DNA from: Prorocentrum cordatum
Taxonomy: Eukaryota; Sar; Dinophyceae; Prorocentrales; Prorocentraceae
Assembly: GCA_963575745.1 (NCBI GenBank)
Contig: CAUYUJ010002114.1
Location: 124,001-188,000, forward strand
Length of the DNA: 64,000 bases
Direction: 5' to 3'
The position numbers and the translations under genes are program-made. The first letter of the stretch is position 1, and each line of letters begins with the position of its first letter. Below the pieces are notes generated by a model. It saw nothing but the letters and a program-made list of their open reading frames with translations, ran no database searches and was not told the origin of the DNA. This document shows positions 10,341 to 21,726 of the stretch, one piece after another.

Positions 10341-11935
10341 TCAGGCGCAGGCTCCGAGCATGGCAAACAGGTGCCACACAGGGAATCGACCAGGGCTGTG
10401 TCACGAGCCCGCTCGTGCCCAACTTGCTCGGCATCTCATACACAAGGGCACACTGGTTGTTGAGAGGTGTAAACCCTGCGAAATGCTTAAGAAATCATGG
10501 GCTCAGAAATTCAGAGTCTCAAAATTTGAGCAACAACCTAGAATTTCGATTGAAAGCTTAGGATCTACTTTGAAACATTAAGAACAATCGAGGCTCTGGC
10601 CGAAAACCTAAGTTTTCTCAAGCATCGCCTAGGGCGTACGTGTCTCCTTGCAGAGCCCGATGACCATGGCGACATAGCAGGCACTGACCACCTACCAAAC
10701 CACCCCAACCCAACCCAAAGACCCGAATTCGACCCGAATTTCGGGTTGGGGGGGGTACGGGTTCGACATGTTTTTTCGATGTTACCCGACCCCCCCCCCA
10801 CTGGAAGTGGAGGGCAAATCGTGGCCTTCGGGTTGGGTTGGGGTGGTTTGGTAGGCGGTGAGGCACGGCACTTGGCCAACCCAGGGGGTGATCGCCAGAG
10901 TATGTCGCGAGCCCGTCCGCGCCCGAGCTGCCGGGACACCTCGAATCGAGTGTACACGCTGGGGAGGTACGTGTTCCCTTTCAACGCCCAATGGCAAACG
11001 CGCTGTAGCAGGCACAGCACTTGGGGTGCTGCACAAGCCCGTTCGCGCCAAAAGTGTTGGGAGCCCTCGAGCACAATGGCCGCTTGGGGGGGAGGGGCCG
11101 TTTCTTTCCTCGGAGCCAAATGAGCATCGCGCTGTGCCCCACCAGTGTGGGGGGGGGGGGGGGCAACGAACGGTGCTTCACGAGCTCGTTCGTCGTCAAA
11201 GTGTTGGGACCTCTCCGATAGAACTGTCTCGTTGGGAAGATATACGTCTCAAGGATCATCGCGACGTAGCAGGCGTGGCGCTGGGGCACCCCAAAAGGGT
11301 CAGCCAAGAGACTTTCACAAGCCTGTTCGTGCCCAAACTATCAAGACCTCTCAAACAGAATGCCCGCTTTCAGAGCGTGCCTCCTTTCAGAGCACCGTGA
11401 TCACCGCGATCACTTGGGCACCCCAACAGAAGGGGGGTCGACCAGGACTGCTTCACAAGACACTGTGCCCAAATTGTTGGGAGCTCTGCCGTAGAATGGC
11501 GGTTGGTAGGACGTGTGCGTGTCCCTGTTCACATCCAAATGATAACCGCGGTGTAGCAGGCATGGCACCGGGCACCCCACCCTGGGGGTCCACGAGGGGT
11601 GTTTCACGAGCACCTTCGTTGCCAAATTGCTGGGATCTCTCGGGGGAAATGTCTTTTGGGGGGTCGGTAGACGCATCGCTTCGCAGAGCCCAATTATCAT
11701 CGCATTGTAGAAGACATGGCAATGGGGCTATCCAGAGAGGGGGTCGACCAAACGGGATCCACGGGCCCGTTCGCGCCCAGATTGTGAGGACATCTCAGGC
11801 GAAACAGTTGTTTCAAACAAGCGCACGAAGCTCTCTTCAGATCCCCGTGATCAACGCGTTGTGTGTCCGCGAGGGGATATCTGTTTGACTCGGGCCCGTT
11901 CGCGCCCAAATTGTGGGGACCTCCGAGGGGCCCAA
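10341..11935 (+). repeat. ~145-bp degenerate satellite
   Basis: Units share TAGCAGGCACGGCACTTGG, GGGTCGACCAGG, TTCACGAGCCCGTTCG, GCCCAAATTGTTGGGA and GAATGGC. The TAGCAGGC anchor is at 10675, 11006, 11267, 11554 and (as TAGAAGAC) 11708. Allowing for intermediate units and one insertion, the spacing is about 131-155 bp. Peptides read through it are artefacts. Confidence 0.8.
10685..10860. mobile_element. MITE-like foldback element inside the ~145-bp satellite
   Basis: The left arm, from about 10690 (CCTACCAAACCACCCCAACC), is mirrored by the right arm ending GGTTGGGGTGGTTTGGTAGG near 10855. Inner G/C runs and ACCCGAATTTCGGGT add further pairing. The 6-bp repeat AGGCAC is present at 10679-10684 and 10861-10866. 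Neighbouring satellite units read TAGCAGGCACAGCACTTGG without interruption, which gives an empty site and supports insertion with a 6-bp duplication. It has no coding capacity. Confidence 0.8.
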
Positions 11936-11939
11936 ATTG

Positions 11940-12784
11940 CAGGATACACTCGCGAATGCGAAGCGCCACTCGCACTCAAGCCCACCCGTACCCCGACTCG
12001 TATAGACTCGGCCATATACACTCAGGCTGACTCGCACCCAGACCGATTCACGTCATAACGCTCGTGCGGGAGCCTATCACTATCAGCCGCTCGCACGCAC
12101 GTTCGCTCGCACTCAGGCCCACCCTTACGCAGACAGTCAGAAAGCGAGGCGCTATCACACTGATGCACGTGTGCGGGGCCTCCGCGTCGAGTAGTGCCAC
12201 GCAGAATGCCTTCGGCCGTCTAGCAGGGCGCGCTCGCCTCGGCGCCTGCCGCTCTCCCGCCCCATCTACCAGGACTTCGTGTGAGAACGCTGCTCGCCTC
12301 GCCCACCTGATCCTGGCAGGTTTGCCCGCGCCTCGCCCACGAATGGCTTCCTCGGGCACGAGACGCCATGGTGCGTGCGGGCAACGGCCAGGCGCGGGCT
12401 CCCAGGACGCTCGTCGCCGCCGTGGATTCTCGAGGGCATCGGAGGCATCGACGTTCGAGGATCACGATTTCGGAAGTTCCTGAGCCGATTTCGGCTTCGC
12501 AGGGCGCCACTCGTGGCCAAAGCCAGCTGGAGTCTGCGGTTGGATACTCCACCGCCTCTTCACTACTCCCCTTCTTCATACTTTCTTCTCCCTCCACTTC
12601 CTCACTCATCCACTTCTTCACTACTCCCCTCCAATTCCTTCTGATACTGTTCCACTTCTTCATCATGTCTCTCCTCTATGTCCCTCCTCCTGTTCCTTTT
12701 CCTCCTTCTCCTCCTCCTCCTCCTCTTTCCCCCTCCATCTCCCACCCCCACCTCCGACCCTCATCCTCCTTCGCCGCCCCTTGT
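11940..12784. other. No gene seen; CACTC tract then C/T-rich sequence
   Basis: 11940-12160 repeats the CACTC-type tract. 12161-12560 is unique GC-rich sequence with no domain. 12560-12740 is TTC/CTC-rich and leads into a second copy of the satellite head. Confidence 0.5.
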
Positions 12785-13529
12785 CATCCTCCCTGTCGCA
12801 CCACCAGACTCGGAAGCGGGCCAGGCGTTTCGCCACTTCCTCTTCATGCACGATCATGAAGCTATAAACTTCCAGCAGCTGCACAGATGAAGGGATCCTA
12901 TTCGAAATGGTGTTCTCGCATTTGCGCAGCGCGAATTCGTCTTAAAGGCTTGCAACAGGTTCCTTTTCAAAATGGAGCTGTCGCTTCGGCAGCGCGCACA
13001 TTCGCCTGAAACGCTTATAGCACGCATAAGGATGGAAGATTGAGCATCTTCATAATGGAGCTTTCGCCTTAGCGCCTCGCACATTCACTTTTTAAAGTTT
13101 GCAACAGCTTCAGGGACGGAGGACGGTTCCTTTTCAAAAAACGAGATCGATCCAGACGTATCTACTTAAGTTGCTACCAACTGCGAAAACATATGTAAAC
13201 GCTGTATAATGGAGAGCGATTCCTTTTCCAAGAGGCCGGTATCGCTGACGACTTCTCGACATGGATTGCCAGACATGTCAAGCCGTCCAACACATACACG
13301 GATGGGGGGGCGGCTCCTTTTCAAAACGGAGTTCCCACTGGCCACCTTGTTGGGCTGTACTGTTGGCCCCTTCCCGCATGCTTTGAAGACCGCTTGAAGG
13401 ATACAAAACTATTATTTTTCAAAACGGAGCTCACGCCTGAACGGAGGGCACATTGGATGCACGTCGTTCAAAGGGGTGCTTCTCGCAGTGAACAGGAATG
13501 CGTTTAACGATTCATGGAGGGGAAGATGG
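12785..13529 (+). repeat. 83-bp satellite, array 2 (degenerate)
   Basis: The head (CTCCCTGTCGCACC ... GCGGGCCAGGCGTTTCGCC) is followed by degenerate units carrying TTTTCAAAATGG, GTTCTCGC, GCGCACATTCGCC and similar blocks, grading into diverged TTTTCAAAACGGAG remnants up to about 13440. Confidence 0.75.
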
Positions 13530-14504
13530 CAACATCAATGACGCATCCTGGATTTACTCTGCTCCTCCTCTTCGTCATCATCAACATCATCCCACCTCCC
13601 ATTCCTTGCCCCCCCTTTCCCTCGACATTCTGCCACCTCTTCACTTCCTCCTTCCTCATCTTCTTCTCGATCATCGTATGTTGTCAAACATCCGTCCTGT
13701 CCTTCTCCGTATAAGCTCCAGAACCTGTCCCCTGGCCCTGCTTCCCTGTCGCTCTGCGTCGAACGCGCGCTGAGGCCTCGGCACTACTTTGCCTACTCGG
13801 AGCACGGCGCAACTCGATTGCGAGCGTCGTCCTTTCACCCACCAGGACGTCGCCCGACCTCATTTAGCACTTCCTAGGCTGTCTGGTCGTTCTGCCCTTC
13901 GTGTAGTGAACAACGGGCCAAGCACTGGAGATGCCATCTAAAAGACTGAGGTCCCATTCGGCACCCGCCTCGCAAGTAGAAGAACAGTCAGCGCAATGGG
14001 AAGGGGTGTGATGGAGGGCCAGGATGTCAGACCTGCCGCGAGCACGCCAAGCTTGCCTTCACCCCCCTCCCCCCACGGTCCTCCCTCGTCTCTGCTCACT
14101 CTGATCGCTCTCCACTTCCACATCCGTGGCACCCGAACACGGCGGGGCGTCCAGCCAGACAGCACCATGAGACGCTCAGCTGGCGATGACGTCCCCTGGG
14201 ATAACGTTCGGATGCTTGATCAGCACCTTACGAGGCCGAAAACCACAGAGGGGGAGGAGGGACGATGAGGGAGGAGGCGGCGGAGAATGAGGGAGGAGGG
14301 AGGAGCACGAGGGGAAGGATATGGAGCAGGACGTAGGGGGAAGGGAGGGAGGGAGAGCAGGGATGAAGAGTGAGGAAGAGACGGAGGGAGGGGGAGGGAG
14401 GGAGCAAGGACGAGGACGAAGAGGAAAGAGGAGACCAGAGGAGTGAAGACGGAGAGGGCGATGGCGACTGACTCATTCCCCATCTCTCCGCTTCACTCAC
14501 TCCT
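13530..14504. other. No gene seen; TC-rich and GA-rich tracts
   Basis: 13555-13670 is CTC/ATC-rich. 13700-14250 is unique sequence without recognisable coding. 14255-14470 is GGGA/GGA-rich on the plus strand. Open frames in this stretch are low-complexity. Confidence 0.5.
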
Positions 14505-14660
14505 CCCTCTCGCAGGCCCAAACGTGTCGTTAGAGCGGGCCGGGCGTTTCGCCTGAGACTTCCTCGCCATTTGTGATTCCACAACCAGGAACTTGCTACA
14601 CGTTCACAGGTGGAGGGCGGCCAATTTTTAATAGATGACTTTCGCCTTGGGTGTCCGTCT
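14505..14660 (+). repeat. 83-bp satellite head, copy 3
   Basis: CTCCCTCTCGCAGGCCC, GCGGGCCGGGCGTTTCGCCTGAGACTTCCTCGCC and TTCACAGGTGGAGGGCGG match the heads of arrays 1, 4 and 5. Only part of one tandem unit follows. Confidence 0.7.
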
Positions 14661-14734
14661 AGTGACTGTTATTCGTTTAGACCGTGGTGAAGGCGTTGCT
14701 CGCTCTAGCTGCCCACTCATGCGACAGCCGCTAA

Positions 14735-15130
14735 GTCTGCCCGACCGACCAACCAGCCGACCGAACAACCGAACAACGACCGACGGCGACGACCGACGAA
14801 TGACAACGACGGCGACGACGACCGACCGACCGAGCGAATGACCGAGCGACCCAGCGACCGACCGAGCGACCGACCGACCGACCGAGCAAGCGATCGACGA
14901 CGACGACCGACCAACCGACCGACCGAACGAGCGACGACGGCGACGACGACGTCGACGACGACGACCGACGGCGACGACCGACAGACAAAGACGACGGCAA
15001 CGACCACCGACCGACCGACCGACCGCCTCACGACGACGACCGAACGACGAGGACGACGATCGACGGCGACGACCGACGGACGACGACGACAGACCGACCG
15101 ACCAACAGCGACGGACGACGACGAGACAGA
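14735..15130. repeat. Degenerate (CCGA)n / (CGA)n repeat
   Basis: CGACCGACCGA tetranucleotides mixed with CGACGACGA triplets. Frames through it read as Arg/Thr/Asp or Val/Arg/Ser and are artefacts. Confidence 0.95.
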
Positions 15131-15640
15131 CGCCGTCACAAAGTTCTAGAAGGCCAAATCCACAAGGCCGACCGCGACCGGCCGAGGCCAGCTCCTAGAA
15201 CGCGCGGGCCGGGTAAAATTCCAGAAGGGAGCGCCTCGAGGACGCGGCCCCGACTCCCACTCTCCATGACTCCCCCTGGAGACGGGGGGCCCGCCTTTGT
15301 AACAAACTGTGTGCACGGAAGCGGATGCCTTCGGCACGCCTCCCATGCCCTGGCCGCCTGCTCCCACCTGCGGGCTGCACCGCCCTCTCGGCGGCAGCAC
15401 GCAGCAGGCCGCTCACGGGCGCCGGCGACATCCAAAGAGTTCGTCAGCGCCGTGGGCCCCCAAGACGGCGCGGGGCCCCAGGACTCTGAAGAGACGGCCC
15501 GAACTGGGGAGCCGGTCCTCCGCGAAGGGGTCAGGGGCCTCTCGGAGGTCGGCGCCACGAGGAAGTCCCATCGCCCGGGCTCTGGGCCCGGCCAGGGCGC
15601 CGCTCGAACAGATCGAGGCAGGATTACGTTACCCCTCTGG
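15131..15640. other. No gene recognised; GC-rich unique sequence
   Basis: Open frames exist on both strands but have biased Ala/Arg/Gly/Pro composition and no motif. Nothing can be assigned. Confidence 0.4.
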
Positions 15641-15862
15641 GCCTCCTCCTCCTCCTCCTCCTCCTCCTCCTCCTCCTCCTCCTCCTCCTCCTCCTCCTCC
15701 TCCTCCTCCTCCTCCTCCTCCTCCTCCTCCTCCTCCTCCTCCTCCTCCTCCTCCTCCTCCTCCTCCTCCTCCTCCTCCTCTCCTCCTCCTCCTCCTCCTC
15801 CTCCTCCTCCTCCTCCTCCTCCTCCTCCTCCTCCTCCTCCTCCTCCTCCTCCTCCTCCTCCC
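15641..15862. repeat. Long near-perfect (TCC)n repeat
   Basis: More than 200 bp of CTC triplets with a single one-base slip near 15780, which moves the poly-Ser/Pro/Leu frames. Confidence 0.98.
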
Positions 15863-16674
15863 TCCTGGGCCGTCAGACGAGCAGCTCGGGATGGCGAGAC
15901 AGCCCCAGGGAGGGTGTCGAAAGTAGAGGAGAAGCAGAGGCTGCACAAGCAGAAACAAACTTTCGGCGCTCCGCGCGGAGCGCCAGCAGCTCATGCTTAG
16001 GCCGTTGGTTCTTCGTCGCAAGGGGGCCCACGTCTCGCAAGAGCCGGGCCACCAGATGCCTGGGTGCCGGACGGGGCGAGGCCTCTGGAGCCCCGAGCCC
16101 GCGACCCTGTGCTACGGGGTGGGCGCCAGCTGTGCAGGCAGGGAGTCCGTGGCAGGGCTGCAGGGAGCAAGGGCGCAGGCCCCGGACGCAGGGCTCGAAC
16201 AAAACCACGCTCTCCGTTTCCATGTGTTTTCGTTTCCCCTCGTTGTCTTCGCTCCGCCTTTGCTGCACCACGGACTCGAAGCGGAAACGGTCCACGAGAT
16301 CGCTAGAGTACCAGCTTAGGTCGAGACCTGCCTGGACGTCCACGCGGGAACAGCTGCAGCGGCGTCGGACCAGCATGGCCCAGGCTGGGATCCGGAGCTG
16401 GGCATGTGTGGCCAAGGATGGGCCACCGAGGCAAAGACGGGACGAACTGACAAGGACAGGCCCAAGTGGCAACGATGAGAGGCTGGCCTTTTGATGAGGC
16501 ACAGCATCCTTACAATATCTGCCACCTTGCCTGCGCGGAGGCGGTGTGATCGAATGCTCCTGTGGTCCCTCTGGGAGTCGGTTTTAATGTCTTCTAGGTC
16601 CGACCCCCCCTGCACCGCGCGCGGGGTTCAAACATCACCCACCCTTAAGTTATTCCAAAGACGGCTTCCAAAAC
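15863..16674. other. No gene recognised; 20-bp perfect palindrome
   Basis: GGCGCTCCGCGCGGAGCGCC at about 15966-15985 is a perfect palindrome. Frames on both strands (about 200 codons on the minus strand, 15873-16502) show no recognisable domain. Confidence 0.45.
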
Positions 16675-17825
16675 AACCATGACGATACCAAAACTGCTTA
16701 AGATGGCACAGACGGGTCAAGAGGCTCTCAAGATGGCGTCCAGACAGCCCAAGAGGCCCCCAAGACGGCCCAAAAGGGCTCCGAGAGGCCCTTCAGGAGA
16801 GCCCGAGGAGGCTAAACCCATTGCTGCTCCTAAGATTTTGAAGGAGTTGAGATTCCTGCATGTTTGGTTTTCCGACCGCCCAAGACAGCCCAAGAGACGT
16901 CCGAGATGGCCCCAAGACAGGGCCCCCAAGAGAGCCCCAAGTCGGGACCCCAAGATCACCCAAGAGGCTCCCAAGAGGTCCCCAGGATGGCCCTAAAGTG
17001 CGTCATGTGTGGACTGAAACGGCCCAGAAAAGCCCCCAGGACAACGCCCGATGGCGCCAGACAGGCTAAGAACCCTCTAAGACAACCCAAGAGGCTCCCA
17101 AGAGGCCCCGGGAAGCCCCCAAAGAAGCCCCCAAGACGCCCTTTGAATGAAAAAACATGTAGTTCGTATGCTGTTTGAAAGATGTTGAGGTGTTCGCATG
17201 TTTGGGTTTCCGCTCGCCTAAGTCGGCTCGAGAAGGCCTTCAAGATAGATCCATGACGGGCCGCGAGGCTCCCAAGAGGGCCCCAAATCGGACCAAGAGG
17301 ACCCCAAGATTGCCTAAGAGGCTCCCAAGAGGGCCTCAAGGCGGCCCTACAGGGCTCCTGGAATGGATTAAGACGGCCCAGAGAGGCCCTCACCTCGAAG
17401 GCGTCAGACAGGCCAAGAGCCACCTAAGATGGCCCGAGAAGCCCCAAGAGGTCCCTGTTGGATGTTCAAAGAGGTTGAGGTTCTCGCTTGTTTGGGTGTC
17501 CGACCGCCCAAGGCGGCCCAAAATACCTCCAATGCAGCTCGAAGACAGCCCAAGGGGTTCCCAATAGGGCCCCCAGTCGGCCCAACAGGGCCCCGAGATC
17601 GCCCATGAGGCTCCCACGCGGGCCCCAAGGAAGCCCTGAAGCGCTCCGAGCAAGACAGCCCAGAGAAGCCCCCAAGAGGGCCATCGAAAGCGCCAGACGA
17701 GCCAAGAGCTCCATAAAACGGCCCACGAGGCCCCAAGAAGCTCCCGAGCGGCCTCAGCAGGCCACCAAGCGGCACCCAAAATGACCACAGGAGGCTCACG
17801 GGAAGCACCCAGGAGGCCCCAAGAG
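16675..17825 (+). repeat. Degenerate CCAAGA array (forward), longest copy
   Basis: About 1.15 kb of GCCCAAGAGGCTCC / CCCCAAGATGGCC units. Inside are two partial longer-period blocks around GTTTGGKTKTCCGACCGCCCAAG at about 16862, 17202 and 17491. These share TTTTGAAGGAGTTGAGATTC or GATGTTSARAGAGGTTGAGG leads, so a period of roughly 300 bp is superimposed on the 10-bp repeat. Confidence 0.85.
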
Positions 17826-17874
17826 AAGGGCCCATGAGTCCGTCTCCTCCTCGTCTTCATATGTTTCATTTCCG

Positions 17875-17948
17875 CGTCCTTCTCCTCCTACTCTCGCTCC
17901 TCCTCCTCCTCTTCCTCCTCCTCCTCCTCCTCCTCCTCCTCCTCCTCC

Positions 17949-17980
<32 letters not shown>

Positions 17981-17982
17981 CA
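17875..17982. repeat. (TCC)n repeat
   Basis: CTCCTCCTC with a few CTT interruptions, following the CCAAGA array. Confidence 0.95.
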
Positions 17983-18863
17983 TACAGCGCGGACGAAGAC
18001 GAGGTCGAGACCGCGCCCATTCCCAATTCAGATCACTCACTGAACTGCCGACGGGCGTGAACTCAACTTCCTTCCTACCGCACCGACGAAGACAACTTCG
18101 AATTCACGGCCCGTCCTGGTTCAGACCAGTCGTCGGACTTGCGCTGTTCGTACACTCGGTCTCCCCTTCCTGCTGCGCCGTTGCACGGGCACGGTGGCGG
18201 GGTTTGCCGCAGGCAACCAAATACTTTGACTCTTTGCACTGGCACCGAGCCTGGCCAGGCCCACACTGGCACTGGGCATCGCTCGGACGTCCATTTCCTG
18301 TGTTTTTATCGTTTTCGCGCGTGCTTTTTTCGCCAGATGGTCGAGGATGCTCCTCGAAGGTCCTCGCCGAAGGAAAAATGCACACGTCCGAGCGATGCCA
18401 AGGGCACTGATCCTGGCCTGGCCAACCCCGAGCCCAGGACTGGGGCACACGTCCTCGCCAGGCGGGGCCTGGAGGGCGTGTGCTCCGATCCAGTGTCCAG
18501 GGCTGTCCTGGCCAGACTGGGCGTCTGTGTGAAGCTGGCGTCCCGCAGCTCAAGGGCCAAGGGTCAGAGGGCGTCGTGGACACGGGCACGGACACGCCCT
18601 GCACCACGCACCGCTGGACCGCGGCAGGGTGGAGCCCTAACGACCAGAAGATCGGCACTCGTGCGGTCAAAGTAACACAACGCAACTCACCACTGGAGGA
18701 AAAGGAGAAGCAATCTCCGTACGCGCTGCTTCCGTGGAGTCAGTCAGTGCCGCTTGCGATGGTAGGCGATGTGCAAAAGAGTAATGACACAGACGAGGGT
18801 AAACACGAACAGACAACCGGAGACGTAGCGACCTGGGGCTGCCGCCCTGCCTCTGGAGGATCT
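17983..18863. other. No gene recognised outside the 123-bp inverted-repeat element
   Basis: Unique GC-rich sequence surrounding the element at 18276-18398. Several 60-190 codon frames lack domains. Confidence 0.4.
18276..18398. mobile_element. Short TIR element (family T), copy 1
   Basis: Ends are GCATCGCTCGGACGT at 18276 and its exact reverse complement, ACGTCCGAGCGATGC, finishing at 18398. The interior (TCCATTTCCTGTG, TTTTCGCGCGTG, GGATGCTCCTCGAAGGTCC, AAATGCACACG) recurs at 32951-33074 and 47712-47838. It has no coding capacity of its own, and no clean target duplication was seen. Confidence 0.85.
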
Positions 18864-18868
18864 CTTCC

Positions 18869-19026
18869 TTACCAGCCTCGAACATATCCCTATCCCTGAG
18901 ATTGACACGCCAAAAGGCGATGACAATCTTAGGGATGCGCCCTCAAAATATAAGGGAATCCCTGAGATTGGCATCGTGATGAGGCGATGCCCAGCATAGG
19001 GATAGGGATATGTTCCAGGCTGGCAA
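18869..19026. mobile_element. MITE-like element with 5-bp target duplication
   Basis: 158 bp with terminal inverted repeats TTACCAGCCTCGAACATATC (left) and the reverse complement of TTGCCAGCCTGGAACATATC (right), extended by CCCTATCCC. CTTCC lies directly outside both ends (18864-18868 and 19027-19031). The interior carries a second ATCCCTGAGATTG copy and a GGCGATG motif. Non-autonomous, with no coding. Confidence 0.85.
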
Positions 19027-19031
19027 CTTCC

Positions 19032-20070
19032 CTCGCTCCTGTTGCACCACTGCACCCCGCTAGAGGGCCAGGAGGCACCACTGGATCGGGGGCGGCGCTA
19101 GGTGCCGCGCGCGCCCCTCGGGCCGCAGAGGGTCCTCGGGGCTGTCCAGAGGGAAAGCTGCGGGCATCGAGAGACAGAAGTCGCGGGCGCTCCTGTGCGC
19201 CACCTCGGCGTCCCCAGGGGCGGAGTGGGCTCGGGCCACAGGACCCCAGAAGAAGACCTGGACGACCCGCAGCGAACACCCGGTCCCATGGATGGGGTCG
19301 AGGGCTCCAGAGACCACGTCGGAAAAACACGCGGCTGCCCAAAAGCTGTCCTGTGTGTAAGATTGGTAGAATCTCTCGCGAGTTCGAGCCTCCACGGTTA
19401 AGGAAGGGCGGCGTCCTTAGGGTGTGCACAAATCAAGTCGAGCGACGCCACGCGCAGACATTGGCAGCATCGTCGAATCGATCGAATCGCGAACCGCCTC
19501 CCCTCTCCAGCCTCTCTCAAAATCGGACCCTTGGACCTGCCCTGGAGCGCGTTCTGACCACGACCTCGGGACAAATCCACCCGCGGCGACGAGGGCCACA
19601 AGCAGCTCAGAAAGGCCAAGCTATCAGCACTATCAACGCGGCTCAGTCACGAATCGAGCTGGCCGAAATCCTCCCCACCCCGTTCCTCTTCCTAGAATGA
19701 ATCGAACCGTTGACAGCCCTGGTCCTCCGCGGGCCGCACCACGACGATGACGCGGTCCTTGTCGATCATCCTGCGGGCTCGCGTCGGTGACGGGACGCCC
19801 ACTCCGAGAGGGCGGCGCAAGATCCTCGCCGTCGCTTCCACCACGGGCACAGCCACACCAGAGGCCCAAGCTCCGTTCCCCTAGCAATGATGCTGCACGA
19901 AATCATGGACGCTTGAACCCATCGGAGATAATGTCTGATGCCGGCCTCGCCACCAGGTCGAAACCAGTCATTCGTTGATACATCAGCCTGCCCGCAAACG
20001 CATTCGCGAGCGAAACCCGAGAGAAATGCAATGTTCAACGAGCCATGTGTTGATTGCTCCACGGCCCTGG
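19032..20070. other. No gene recognised
   Basis: Unique sequence. On the minus strand it would be the 3' continuation of the endonuclease remnant at 20090-20316. WSNQHMAR and MYQRMTGFDLVARP read across stops but cannot be assigned with confidence. Confidence 0.35.
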
Positions 20071-20089
20071 ATTCATGCTGGCGTCCCCC

Positions 20090-20316
20090 TAGGCATACGG
20101 GCCAATTCTCTGCGAGTCGAGGAGCAAGCCTCGTCCAAACCAGGCGCTGAAATTACCGGAAGTAATAACTGATCGGGGCAGCTTTGTTTTCTCAGCCACA
20201 ACGCACACATCGCTGAAAAATGCGCGCCGCATCGCGCAGTCTTGAGTTGAATGCGGCGCGTACGCACTGATGATGGAATCTCTGCCACCAGCGAAACACA
20301 TCGTAACGCTTGCCAT
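20090..20316 (-). pseudogene. Remnant of an APE-type (EEP) retrotransposon endonuclease
   Basis: The minus-strand frame reads GGRDSIISAYAPHSTQD, RRAFFSDVCVVAEKTK, then SVITSGNFSAWFGRG and DSQRIGPYA. This is the middle of the endonuclease/exonuclease/phosphatase fold of LINEs, which nicks target DNA to prime reverse transcription. The normally invariant GDFNA box is GNFSA here, so both the metal-binding Asp and the following Asn are replaced, and a stop follows at 20090. It is therefore inactive. It lies at the 3' end of the decayed minus-strand unit that begins near 29.65 kb and is probably part of it. Confidence 0.7.
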
Positions 20317-20329
20317 TTAGGTCAACACG

Positions 20330-20690
20330 AAGCACGTCATCAACGTCGTCGCACACACATTCGGAATCGCACTCATCTTCGACAGGGTGGTCATGGCCGA
20401 TTTCAGTATCATCATTGTTGTCGTCATCCGATTAATAAGCATCAGCATCGTCATTCTCATCATCACGAACGCCATCGCCATCACCAGCACCGTCATCATC
20501 ACCGACGGTATCATCGCCGTGAAAGCCCATATCATCACCATCGCCATCATTATCATCATCATCAGTATCAACATCAGCATCAACATCAGCATCAACAGCT
20601 GCATGGTTATCATCATCGTAATCGTGATAATTGCTTCCAGCTGTATCATTGTCGCAATCGCCGTCACCATCATCAGTTGCTTGCCAGGGG
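20330..20690. repeat. Degenerate (ATC)n / (CATCAG)n tract
   Basis: ATCATC, CATCAG and ATCACC triplets with scattered substitutions. It interrupts the minus-strand endonuclease reading. Confidence 0.9.
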
Positions 20691-21720
20691 AGCGGGATCC
20701 CCGGCAAATGCGGGATGATAGTATGATGTTGCGTTGGTCGCATTACTGCTCTGGACAGGTCGTATCGACATGGCTGCAATATCCGGTAAGCTGATATGTA
20801 CAAGATATGTGAGCGCGGCGCGATCTGTGAGCGGATATGTATGGGATATGTATAAGATATGTATAGGACGACGCGGCAACGACCCGAAACACTCCCTTTT
20901 CGCTAACACCAGGTCGTCCCGCGATGCCGACAAAGTATATCGAATCGAAACACAACTGCGGGCGCACACTATCGCGCAGTAGCTGAAGGCGGCGGCGGCG
21001 GCGGCACAGAGACGGCACGGGGCGATGCTAACTCCCCCCGCGGCGGGATGCGCAGGCCCATAATTTCAGCTCCACGCGAGGCTCCACGGGTTCCCAGCAC
21101 CCCCCAGGCACTTCGGCCCCCCCCGCGCCAAACCCCAAAATTTACACAGCGCCGAAAGCGAGGTGCCGATACTACCGTGGGAGCTCCCTCGAGGAGGGCC
21201 AAAATACACCGACAAATCCCACAGCCAAAACAGCGCACGGCATCAAAAAATATTGACGTTCCGACTCTGAATATTTGTTCCGATCTTCGCGACCACGCAG
21301 TACTACGCAGGCTGAGCCGGCATCGACTTCTTCTTTTCCATTATCTGCGGTTGAAGCACGCACTGCGCACTTAGGATCTAAAGTTGAACCCCGAATCCAT
21401 GATGAACTGCGCTACTAGATCTGAGTTTATGACCGCCTCTCCTTCTCCGCATCTAATGTGTATCTCTCCCTCTCTGCTCGGGCAGGTAGCCGCCTGGCCC
21501 AAGAGGGGCCGCCGCCTCCGAGTCGACCGACTTATCTGGAATAGCCACGGACCGCTGTCCTGAAATTTAACCTGCAATGCACTCTCGAACGGCATTCAAG
21601 ATTCTGAATGACCTAACATCAAGCAAATGGCTGGCGATCTTTCGCCCCAAGAGTCTTCAATAGATTTCATAATTTGTTGCAAGAATACTTCTGGTTCAGC
21701 AAATTCTCCTGCAGCCAGTC
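20691..21720. other. No gene recognised; minus-strand fragments
   Basis: A short GATATGTA-rich patch lies at 20785-20865. Minus-strand frames 21172-21363 and 21371-21595 have balanced amino-acid composition but no motif. They may belong to the decayed unit. Confidence 0.35.
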
Positions 21721-21726
21721 ATTCCG

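Noticed and set aside
18276-18398. Family T elements as conserved coding sequence, since the three copies translate to similar peptides
   Set aside because: The similarity follows from DNA identity including both inverted termini; no start, stop or frame is shared beyond the element.
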